Positions 13,117-21,619 of a stretch of DNA of 28,198 nt are shown piece by piece. The notes beneath the pieces are model-generated. The model was not told the DNA's origin, ran no database searches, and saw only the letters and a list, made by a program, of their open reading frames with translations. Both the position numbers and the translations under genes were made by a program. Source of the stretch: a virus; IMG/VR virus record IMGVR_UViG_3300041809_000101, positions 1-28,198 of that record. One strand, given 5' to 3'. Position 1 is the stretch's first letter; each line of letters opens with the position of its first letter.

Positions 13117-16100
13117 TTAGACCGCTAGTGCGATGCCTCTAAAGCTCTGGATCAACGGTACCTGAGACGAGTTGCCACCCCGCATGACCAGCTTGATTGA
13201 AAATGCTGTGAACGGCCCAATGCTGTTAGCCGTATAGGAGTAATCCTTGTACTGATTCGGGTTTGTTGACGGCGTATTGTCTACTGTCGAGTCAAGCTCC
13301 ATCTGAACATACGGAATCGTACCGAATGCCTGTGTGCTGTTCGCAGCCAAGATGCGGTAGTAGCAATCAACGAAGGCTCCAGGCGGCAAGTTGATCGAGA
13401 AGATGACGTTCAAGCTGTTCGATGAGTTCGCCAGATTGAACTGTCTGGTAATGTAGTGACACGTCGTTGTGCAATTGTCCGGGGCCGTCTCAGCGACGAA
13501 GCGGACATACTGCGTAAGACCGATGTTCGTCTGGACGTACGCCTGAGTGAACGGCGGTGTAGCATCAACGATGATTTGATTTCCACTCACAGCTACAATC
13601 GTGACTGGATTGGTGTACGAGTAAATCGGAGATCCGCCGCCACCAACTTCAGTTCCGGTGATCGTCAAAGCATATCCAGGAACGAAGACGCTGAAGTCCA
13701 ATGTACCAGGAGTAGGCGACGGAGATCCCGGCTGCATGTTTGTGATCGTATTCAAGTATTGGAAGCTGGAAACAGTGCCGATTGCGCCTGATGTCTGGCC
13801 GGTGATTGCTTCCGTATCCTGGAAAACTCCATGCACACTACCAAGCGTAAGAGTAAGGCCATTCCATGCAACGACTGTGCCATAAGCTCCGCTGACTGCG
13901 CCAGTTACCGTTTCTCCAGATGGGGTTGCCTGGAACTGTCCACCAGTCACACCGACTACTTGAATCAATACTTGAGAGTCGAAGTTCAAGTAATTCGAGC
14001 TTGTGACCAAAGCAGATGGAATCGTAGTTCCTTGATCCATTGCCTGAATCGTATAGTTGGAGAACGAAGGATCGTCAATTTCGTTGCCGATCAGGATTGC
14101 GCTTGTACGAGTCAAGTCAACCATCGGTGTAAGGTTCGCAGATGTGGTTGCTAGAGTTGCATTGAATACCATCGACTTTCTGTCATATGCCGATGTTCCA
14201 ACAATGCTTGTCGTCTCATTGATGTCGCTGGCTACCATTCTTGGTGCGGTGAAATTGGACGTTGTATTCGTCGTGATCGGGTTCCAAATCGTATCCTTGA
14301 TGTAAGGTTCTTGCATTGCATACGAATTGTTGTTTGGCGACTTACCACTTGTGAACAGAGCCGACCAAGCGATACTTGAACCTGTTGGGGCAAATGTGTT
14401 TGTGATCGGGCAAATCGAGTCGAATTGAATGTTCTTTGTAGCGACTACACCATCAGGTCCAACACGACTGGTGCTGCTTGCGGCTGTTCCTGGGACCGTA
14501 ATCGTGTAAGTGTTCAAATCCACGTTATTGATCGGGAAGGTTCCTGTCAACTGAACATCGGTCAACCCATTGTAAGTTCCAGCAGCGATGTTATTCAAAG
14601 TGACAACACTGTTGGAATAGGAACCTTTCGGCATTCCGTGATTTTGATGATAGACACGAACCACATTCGATCCACTAACTGTCTGGAACGGAAGCGATTG
14701 CAATGTGTCTGGCTGAACACTCGAATTGGTAAAGTACAACTGACCGCTTACAGTTGGATCGAATTGCGCCTTGTTGATGATGAACTTCAAATTCTGTGAA
14801 GGATCAGCAACCCAGGTCGAAGCATTCTGCGACTTGAACAGATTGCCAAGATACGGCGGCGTGCTTACGATATTGGTAGAACCCACAACTGTGTCGCCAA
14901 TCTTAGCTGTGTACAAGAAATATTGGACAGAGTTAGCAATGAGCACAAAGGCATATTCTGTGCCATCAGACAAATAGACCGGGCAATCAAAGACAAAGGT
15001 TGTGCCAACTGAGGCGTCATCTGAAATGTTGATGACTGCTGGTGTAAGAGGATCAATCGTATTGTCTGGAATGACGCCAGCCGCCGTAAGTGCGCTCAAC
15101 GTTGGGTTATTCGGATAGAGCACCTTTTCAGAGAACGGCACAACATCCTGACCCGGATAACCATTCACCATATTTCTGATCTGCATGGTGATCGGTACAG
15201 ATGAGTCGGTGGTCTGGAAATATACCGTGATACTGGACACATAACAGCCACCCTGTTCTTTCACAAGGAAGGACTGTGCAATCGGGTCGATCCACAATGT
15301 CAAAGTTGTGTCACCGCCGCCGCCTGAGACAGAGCTTGTGGTCGAAGAAGTCGAACCCAAATTCTGAGTAATGACTTGGCTCTGGCTTACCTGCTTTGTG
15401 ATGACTTCCGGCGTGTAGATGGAAGTGATTGTATCCTGATCTTGTTCGATGATTCCGCTGGCATTGTAGTTCGCATCACCATAAGTGTCGGCATTATTGT
15501 CGTTAGTTTGAGAATCAGTCAAGCGGAATGGTCTCACACCAACACGGAATTCATTGGAAGCCGTGCAAGGAATTTCAAAGAAGAGCGTTGTGGTTCCGAT
15601 ATGATCCGTCATGATAGGAGCGTTCAGCGGACCTACCAAGAATGATCCAGTAAAACCTGTATCATTTGTATCGCTAGTGGTGCCTTCGTTGTTATTCGTC
15701 TGAGGATCGTAGTCACCGCCCCAGGACATTTTCTGCATAGTCCATGAAGCACCACTCAAAGACGGAGTGATTTGAGTATCTTGATATGGGCGGCAGAATG
15801 CTGAAACATCGGTGCCATCGAAGAATGGGAACAACTGAGTATTTGGTTTGAAGTGACGGCCAATTACTTGAATACGACGGCTTCTGATGTACGGTGAAAG
15901 ATAAGTGCCAACCACCGCATTGTTGACAGTCTGTGAAGACAACTGAGCAACGACTTCAGTCTGCGTTCCAACTTGTGTCTGTTGAATCTGCTGTGTGGTA
16001 TTGACTGTGGTTGTAGTCGTTGTGGTCTGTCCACCACCAGCGCCAGCTACATTAACTTGAACAGAAGCCTGTCCACCGTATTCCGGGCCGCAGGAGTAAG

Positions 16101-19100
16101 CCTGATTGTTGATGTGGATGATATTGGTGCCTTGACCACCATTACCTTGTTGGTACACCCATGTGCTCGGATCTGTAGCGATCAAGTTCTGAATGGTTGC
16201 GGCGTCATTTCCTACCACGTCGCCAGCAGCCAACTGGACACCAGCGCCAGCACCGGCAGCACCATTGGCTGCTCCTGTAACGGTCACTGTGCTTGTAGTC
16301 GTGCTCTGTGGCTGGCCTACCCACGTGGTTTCCCAATCACCCCAGGTTACTTGGCTCCACTGATTTACTGTGTATCCAGCCAGAGCGGTATCGTTCGACA
16401 CATTGATGGCCGGGAGTTGTACCGTGTCTTTCCAGGTGTCCGTATTCGGATTCAATGCGATGTCACCGTAATAAGTGAACACAGCAAATGGATTGACGTT
16501 GATAATGTCCGTAGCAAATGTTTGTTGAATCGTCACTGCTTCTGTATACGGCAGAATCAACATGTTGCAACGATTCACATAGCCGGAAGATGCATTCGGC
16601 TGGAAGATCATTGAATTCGATGTCTGATTGAAGATCGGGCGCAACGTGTTGGTAGATGGATCGACGGCGCATCTGTAGTCGCTGTCGAAGATGTTTCCAA
16701 CGGAATGGTCTACGAAATTATCAACCACAAAGCCGTTCTTGAAACGATCCAGGCCGGTGCTACTGTCAGTCACAGAATAGGTGGCCGTAGCAGTTTCAAG
16801 TTGATTCAAGTTTGTATAGTATTCCAGGTTCGCAATACGTTGTTCCAGCTTGCCAATGTCGTGCATAGTATAGCGTGGATTCTTCGTAGGCGTGGTCGTC
16901 AAATCCGATACTGACAACGTATACGGATTCAACTGAACAGTGTACAGCATCATGCCGTCGATTGGATCGGCTGGCGGCTGCGGATTCAATGCAGAGACGC
17001 CCTTGATGACGTTGAAGTTTCCGTATTGGTCGAGATAGATTTTGTCGATTCTTCCCAAGTAATATTGGAAGGCGCAGGACGTTGTTTCACTTGGTTGCAA
17101 CGGTGCCGAATAGCTCGATCCGGTTCCAGAGAAACCAAATCCAAAGTTATCCTTTCTCGGTCTGAAGTCCAAGCAATCACGTAAGGTATAGAATCTTCCA
17201 TTCGATGCATTGTAAGTCGGGATTCCTACGTAGTTGTTCAGCGAAGAATAGCTGTCAACAGAGAAGTAGTCGCCGCCCGAAGAATGGGAGAAGTATTGAA
17301 ATTCGATCAAGACTCTTCCTGCCGGTCCTGGAGCATTCGGGTATTTGGTTATGCTGCCGATGTCGTAGAAATAGTCACGCTGGCCCGTATCGAACGCATA
17401 CTGATTTTTGATATCAGGATCGCTTGTCGTTGCATTTATCGCAGGGTTGCCAGAGTCATGGATTGCGATTATATTCACAATGTCTGCTTCTTGCAGAGAC
17501 ATTGTGGCAGTTGGATTCGGATATGCAAGCGGAGTTGCTATGACAAGAGCCTTTGTCTTTTCCTTGGCACCTATCTTGTTCAACGTCGCCATGAGCTTGA
17601 TAATCGTGTTGCCAGAGGTTCCAGATCCTACGCCAGACGTAATGTAGAAAATCAATGTCGTGTTCGCAGGAGATCCGCTAAAGCTACTTCCGCTAATATA
17701 CGGTGCCAAGTTAATGATCTTACCCACATTCGATGGAGTAGCCGTATCCTGAATGATCGTAGCCATGTAGTCGGTTGGGGTGAATGGCGCAAATGGAGCA
17801 TTGGCTGTCGTTGTGAATTGGTACTTACCGCCAGTGGCAATCGTGCCCTGCAATGCTGTCCGAACAAAATAGTTGGTCTGAATGGAATTGTCGGCTGCAC
17901 GAACTGTCTTTATCAATGGAGATGGCATCGGGTAAATCAAGGTCGATGCGACAGTGTTGAAGATCTGTGTGCGCCCGGAGAGCGTACCCGTTGTAGCTGT
18001 TGCGCCGGAACCAGTCGTGAATGTTCCGTTCGTCAAAATTTGCTTGCCGTTGCTGACAGATGGCTCGGTGATGATATTGTTGTTGATAGCATCATAGGAG
18101 ACCAGAAGCTCAGTTCCGATTCCGCTAGGTCCAGTGATCGTTGCACCTGGGACCAAACCCGTACCGTTGACGTTCGTTGCATTGAAGGCCGCACAGATGT
18201 CACCAGCGCAATTTAGACTTTCTCCCAAGTTATTGTGAGAAGGATCATTCACCAAGAAGAAAGATCGAACTGTGTTGATATCGACACCAGGATTCATGTT
18301 GATGTCGAACAAGTACATTTTGAAAAGCGCAGATGGGTCGCCAGCGTTTGCTCCCTGAACGAATTCAATGGAGTGGACTCTAGCAGTGCCAAGTCCGTTG
18401 GTTGCCACACTGAATGTTCCACCGATTCCGGTTGACTTGATGTTTGAAAAATTGATCGTCAAGAAGTCTGGAACTGCGGCTGTCGTGTCCGGGAGAGGAA
18501 TATTTCTCAAGTTCTTGACGAACACAAACGATCCGACTGGAGTAGGGATCAACGCACCATTGGCCTGTCCGCTGTCTCTTGCTTTGTCCATTTCAACATA
18601 AGTTGTGGACAGAGTGTCGATACGATAACCATCTACGTAAGCTCTTCCAGATTCCAGACCGACTGCCAATTGGTCAGCTTCGCCATAAGGCGCAGCCGGG
18701 TAACCTGGAGGTGGATTGGTTGGGTCCGGTGGCGGCGGCGCATAGACACCACGATTGACCTTTGTAGGATCTGCGATTTCGTAAGATGTAGTGATGTCAG
18801 CAACTTGATTCGGTGCGTAGTCCTGATCCAACTGAGCCGTCTTTGTCGAACCGTTGTAACTTGTGATTGTGAAAGTCTGTCCTGCACCAGATCCATTGTT
18901 CAAATAGATCTGCATGTTATTGTAAGTACCATCAACTGCCGAAGCATTCGTTGCCAGACTGATAGTAGCAGGAGCGGCAGGAGAAGCAACAGCAACCGTT
19001 GCGCCCGTGGCAATACCGGCTGTCACAAACGATGTGTCCAAACTCTCCCGCACGTCGATGGAGAAGTTACGAACCGCAAAGTCTCCGTTCGCATCTGCCA

Positions 19101-19971
19101 TACGAGTTGCCATTTCTTTCAAAATGACGCTGTAAGTATCGGTAGAAACTTTTGCCTGGGTGACACTGTTGATAAGACGAACCAATTCCACGAAGTTGTT
19201 GTCGGTTGTGGTGTCCGTCAAACTCTTACTGGTAAGGGTAAGATCAATCTTGTAACGATGAGCGCCAGGAGCGGCATAGTTCGTGCTGCCCTGTGCATTG
19301 TCATTCAATGAAGGATCTTCTTCCGGTGTGATGATAGATTCTGCGATTTCAAGTCCAACACGACAGCTTACGATGTTGGAGTACTTGTTCAACAAAAGAT
19401 ACTGCTGTTCGACACGTACAAAGATGCCCCAAATGTAATAGACACCTTCATCAATCTGTGCCGAAACTGCAAGGCCGGTTGGTGAATTTGATGCTGTCTG
19501 AGCAAGACCTGTGGTCGAATTTGCGATGGCAAGAACTTCGTTGCTTGCGAACACCGTTGCGCCGTTGGTGCCAGTATTGAGGTACTTCACATAGATCGTG
19601 TTAGGATCTGTATTGACGGCGGCGACTGTGTAGACGACCTGTGCTTTCAATCCGGTGGTCTGTCCTTGAATGATCTGACCGTTGAACAATGCCAGATTGA
19701 TCGGAACTGGCGTGCTTCCTACGAAGCCGTAAGTTGGTTGCAGACACACATAATTGGTTTTTGGATCTGTAGCAACCTGACCCGGAATCACCATCGAACC
19801 GTGCTGGTAAATCGAATTTCCCAGGTACGTCAATTGCTGTTGAAGAATGGTCTGCTCTTGCGTAAGTTCACGGGCTTGGACCGCTACAGACGGGCGAAAG
19901 AGAATGCGGTAAAAATGCTTCGTCTCGCTGTAATCGTCATTGTACGGTGTGATGTTGAAATTCAGTGGCAT
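13117..19971 (-). CDS. Giant DUF4815-type T4-like virion structural protein (2284 residues)
   Basis: Start ATG 19971 is 15 bases after a GCTAAATA box; a clear Shine-Dalgarno is missing. The N-terminus (NITPYNDDYSETKHFYRILF, then RPSVAVQARELTQEQTILQQ) is the signature of the DUF4815 family of T4-like virion proteins encoded near the baseplate genes. The family motif NPRYTMHDIGKLEQRIANLE is at about residue 1030. Then come a Thr-rich linker (about 1310-1330), the IRSRRIQVIG..FKPNTQLFPFFDGTDV segment (about 1361-1388), a VKEQGGCYVSSITVYFQTTD segment (about 1569-1590), and near the C-terminus ITRQFNL..SNSLNVIFSINLPPG (about 2172-2198). It probably forms a tail-fibre or outer baseplate assembly; the exact role is not established by the sequence. 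The four-base gap to the coiled-coil gene suggests co-expression. Confidence 0.85.
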   Translation of the reverse strand: MPLNFNITPYNDDYSETKHFYRILFRPSVAVQARELTQEQTILQQQLTYLGNSIYQHGSMVIPGQVATDPKTNYVCLQPTYGFVGSTPVPINLALFNGQIIQGQTTGLKAQVVYTVAAVNTDPNTIYVKYLNTGTNGATVFASNEVLAIANSTTGLAQTASNSPTGLAVSAQIDEGVYYIWGIFVRVEQQYLLLNKYSNIVSCRVGLEIAESIITPEEDPSLNDNAQGSTNYAAPGAHRYKIDLTLTSKSLTDTTTDNNFVELVRLINSVTQAKVSTDTYSVILKEMATRMADANGDFAVRNFSIDVRESLDTSFVTAGIATGATVAVASPAAPATISLATNASAVDGTYNNMQIYLNNGSGAGQTFTITSYNGSTKTAQLDQDYAPNQVADITTSYEIADPTKVNRGVYAPPPPDPTNPPPGYPAAPYGEADQLAVGLESGRAYVDGYRIDTLSTTYVEMDKARDSGQANGALIPTPVGSFVFVKNLRNIPLPDTTAAVPDFLTINFSNIKSTGIGGTFSVATNGLGTARVHSIEFVQGANAGDPSALFKMYLFDINMNPGVDINTVRSFFLVNDPSHNNLGESLNCAGDICAAFNATNVNGTGLVPGATITGPSGIGTELLVSYDAINNNIITEPSVSNGKQILTNGTFTTGSGATATTGTLSGRTQIFNTVASTLIYPMPSPLIKTVRAADNSIQTNYFVRTALQGTIATGGKYQFTTTANAPFAPFTPTDYMATIIQDTATPSNVGKIINLAPYISGSSFSGSPANTTLIFYITSGVGSGTSGNTIIKLMATLNKIGAKEKTKALVIATPLAYPNPTATMSLQEADIVNIIAIHDSGNPAINATTSDPDIKNQYAFDTGQRDYFYDIGSITKYPNAPGPAGRVLIEFQYFSHSSGGDYFSVDSYSSLNNYVGIPTYNASNGRFYTLRDCLDFRPRKDNFGFGFSGTGSSYSAPLQPSETTSCAFQYYLGRIDKIYLDQYGNFNVIKGVSALNPQPPADPIDGMMLYTVQLNPYTLSVSDLTTTPTKNPRYTMHDIGKLEQRIANLEYYTNLNQLETATATYSVTDSSTGLDRFKNGFVVDNFVDHSVGNIFDSDYRCAVDPSTNTLRPIFNQTSNSMIFQPNASSGYVNRCNMLILPYTEAVTIQQTFATDIINVNPFAVFTYYGDIALNPNTDTWKDTVQLPAINVSNDTALAGYTVNQWSQVTWGDWETTWVGQPQSTTTSTVTVTGAANGAAGAGAGVQLAAGDVVGNDAATIQNLIATDPSTWVYQQGNGGQGTNIIHINNQAYSCGPEYGGQASVQVNVAGAGGGQTTTTTTTVNTTQQIQQTQVGTQTEVVAQLSSQTVNNAVVGTYLSPYIRSRRIQVIGRHFKPNTQLFPFFDGTDVSAFCRPYQDTQITPSLSGASWTMQKMSWGGDYDPQTNNNEGTTSDTNDTGFTGSFLVGPLNAPIMTDHIGTTTLFFEIPCTASNEFRVGVRPFRLTDSQTNDNNADTYGDANYNASGIIEQDQDTITSIYTPEVITKQVSQSQVITQNLGSTSSTTSSVSGGGGDTTLTLWIDPIAQSFLVKEQGGCYVSSITVYFQTTDSSVPITMQIRNMVNGYPGQDVVPFSEKVLYPNNPTLSALTAAGVIPDNTIDPLTPAVINISDDASVGTTFVFDCPVYLSDGTEYAFVLIANSVQYFLYTAKIGDTVVGSTNIVSTPPYLGNLFKSQNASTWVADPSQNLKFIINKAQFDPTVSGQLYFTNSSVQPDTLQSLPFQTVSGSNVVRVYHQNHGMPKGSYSNSVVTLNNIAAGTYNGLTDVQLTGTFPINNVDLNTYTITVPGTAASSTSRVGPDGVVATKNIQFDSICPITNTFAPTGSSIAWSALFTSGKSPNNNSYAMQEPYIKDTIWNPITTNTTSNFTAPRMVASDINETTSIVGTSAYDRKSMVFNATLATTSANLTPMVDLTRTSAILIGNEIDDPSFSNYTIQAMDQGTTIPSALVTSSNYLNFDSQVLIQVVGVTGGQFQATPSGETVTGAVSGAYGTVVAWNGLTLTLGSVHGVFQDTEAITGQTSGAIGTVSSFQYLNTITNMQPGSPSPTPGTLDFSVFVPGYALTITGTEVGGGGSPIYSYTNPVTIVAVSGNQIIVDATPPFTQAYVQTNIGLTQYVRFVAETAPDNCTTTCHYITRQFNLANSSNSLNVIFSINLPPGAFVDCYYRILAANSTQAFGTIPYVQMELDSTVDNTPSTNPNQYKDYSYTANSIGPFTAFSIKLVMRGGNSSQVPLIQSFRGIALAV

Positions 19972-19986
19972 GTGTGCTCTATCTGC

Positions 19987-19994
19987 TATTTAGC
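19987..19994 (-). promoter_or_regulatory. Late-type promoter box (GCTAAATA) for the DUF4815 gene
   Basis: GCTAAATA on the minus strand lies in the 38-base gap after gp8. The predicted start at 19981 gives a 10-base leader (TAGAGCACAC) with at most a GAG core as ribosome binding site. Confidence 0.6.
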
Positions 19995-20009
19995 CGTGTT
20001 TCTGAAGGC

Positions 20010-21587
20010 TTAAAACTCAACCACAATCTTGATGTCTTCTACCTGATCGGATGAACGGGCAATCGGGCGGCGATTTTCCAAATAGACAATCTCGCCCACA
20101 TATGGTGCTAAGTCTGGTGCGATGATACTTGCAATATTATATACGCTCGTGCCATTCGGTGTGATCGTCCAAGGTGTGTTCACCGTGGCTGTTCTGTTTG
20201 TTCCTACGTAGCCAGTAATGATTCTTGTCTGACCTGTGCCTACACCGCCGCTAATGAGGATCGTCTGTCCTACGTATGCGCCCGAAGCTGCTGACGCAGA
20301 ATTTGGAAGAACAATCGTTGTAGACGTTCCGCTAGTAGCTGTTCCTGTTGTGGTCAAAAGGACACCACTTGCTTCCGATCCAACTACTGTTTCGCCTGGG
20401 ACAAAGGTTCCTACCACTTCGGCCAATCTCAATGTTGGGCCTGGACCGACAGGATCTAATCCTTCAGAGTCATAGTCAACTACGACACCAGTTGCACCGC
20501 TAGTGCTTCCTGTAACCGTTTCATCGCCAAGGAACGTAGCGCCGCTCACTGTTCCGAAAGTCAGTCGCCACATTTGATCGTAGTCCAATGCGACGGCAGC
20601 GGTGACACCATCATTCAACAGAGGATTCTTCAAAATACCAACACGGCGATAATCATTGTTGACGGTGAACGTTTTGTTTTCGTCATAGGTCAACTTTGTG
20701 TCGATGAGAACGAAGAAGCCGCCTAATTCCGAAACCGGATCTGCGCCATGACCGGCGAACGGAGAAATTACAGCCGTCGCTACAGCACCATTTGCACCCA
20801 CGCCGCCACCTGTAATCACAATGTTGGCCCAAGTGTAACCCGATCCTGAACTTGTCACGATGATAGACGTGATGTTTCCTCCGCTGATAACCGGAGATGC
20901 TGTTGCTCCAGTTCCATCACCGACAATCGTGATAGTAGGCGTGACCGTGTATTGGGAGCCGATGCTTACCATGTCGATACGATCAATCGTTCCTGGAACT
21001 GCCGCTTGCTGAACGAGCCACTGTGCAGAGCCATCGTTCGTGGTCAAAGTCTCTACCGGGAACCATTCATTCGTCACAAAGTTCAAAACATCAGCAGAGT
21101 TGACTGTGAACATGTACTTCCATTGGTATCCGTCTGCGCTTGTCACAACGCTTGTCGTCGTACCAGTAGGCTTTACTGTCGAAGCAACGCCACCATGATT
21201 ATTGAGGCATTTGTAAACGTTCAATGCGTCCGTGATGACAAAGAACGGAGGTAGCCCGCCCGATGGATCGAACAAGTCGATAGAATTGCTGTATTGCGTA
21301 TAGACCGTACCAGTGGTCCAATCATAGCGTGGGACAACGAGGCTGACCGTGCTTGGAGAAATGAGCTTGGCAGACATCATGTCACGGAATGCAGCGCCTT
21401 CTTCGTATTCACAATCAATCGGAGTTGGCGGCGAATTGTCATTGCTACCAGCGTAAGGAAAAGCTCCTTGATCCCAAGGCAGTGTGCGCCCAATGAAAAG
21501 GTAAAGATTTTGTCCAGGAGTCGAAAAGCCGCTGATGAACTGATTTGCGGCGTACACCCTCATGTTTGTTGTGACTATTGCAGCCAT
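20010..21587 (-). CDS. 8: Baseplate wedge protein gp8-like
   Basis: This 525-residue protein starts at ATG 21587 with CGGAG 8-12 bases upstream. The N-terminus (NLYLFIGRTLPW, residues 27-38) and the block around residues 116-162 (ITDALNVYKCLNNHGGVAS, then PTGTTT and ADGYQWKYMFTV) are hallmarks of the T4 gp8 family, a wedge component of the baseplate. The protein is longer than T4 gp8 (334 residues). The extra C-terminal part holds beta modules: GDGTGATASPVISGGNITSI, a VGTFVPGETVVGSEASGVLL type repeat, and a VGTGQTRIITGYVGTNRTAT module also seen in the gp7-like and DUF4815 proteins. Position directly after the gp7-like gene matches T4 order. Confidence 0.9.
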   Translation of the reverse strand: MAAIVTTNMRVYAANQFISGFSTPGQNLYLFIGRTLPWDQGAFPYAGSNDNSPPTPIDCEYEEGAAFRDMMSAKLISPSTVSLVVPRYDWTTGTVYTQYSNSIDLFDPSGGLPPFFVITDALNVYKCLNNHGGVASTVKPTGTTTSVVTSADGYQWKYMFTVNSADVLNFVTNEWFPVETLTTNDGSAQWLVQQAAVPGTIDRIDMVSIGSQYTVTPTITIVGDGTGATASPVISGGNITSIIVTSSGSGYTWANIVITGGGVGANGAVATAVISPFAGHGADPVSELGGFFVLIDTKLTYDENKTFTVNNDYRRVGILKNPLLNDGVTAAVALDYDQMWRLTFGTVSGATFLGDETVTGSTSGATGVVVDYDSEGLDPVGPGPTLRLAEVVGTFVPGETVVGSEASGVLLTTTGTATSGTSTTIVLPNSASAASGAYVGQTILISGGVGTGQTRIITGYVGTNRTATVNTPWTITPNGTSVYNIASIIAPDLAPYVGEIVYLENRRPIARSSDQVEDIKIVVEF

Positions 21588-21603
21588 TGTATTCTCCGTA
21601 ATC

Positions 21604-21611
21604 TATTTAGG
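21604..21611 (-). promoter_or_regulatory. Late-type promoter box (CCTAAATA) for gp8
   Basis: CCTAAATA on the minus strand lies in the 32-base gap after the gp7-like gene. The predicted start at 21598 would give an 11-base leader (CGGAGAATACA) beginning with the Shine-Dalgarno. Confidence 0.65.
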
Positions 21612-21619
21612 CACAGTTT

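Noticed and set aside
15973-16614. 213-codon plus-strand frame inside the giant gene
   Set aside because: This is the antisense of a conserved region of the DUF4815 protein. The Cys/Ser-rich translation looks like a shadow.
17284-18216. 310-codon plus-strand frame inside the giant gene
   Set aside because: Cys/Arg-rich composition with no recognisable domain, lies fully opposite a well-supported family protein, and has no promoter or ribosome binding site.
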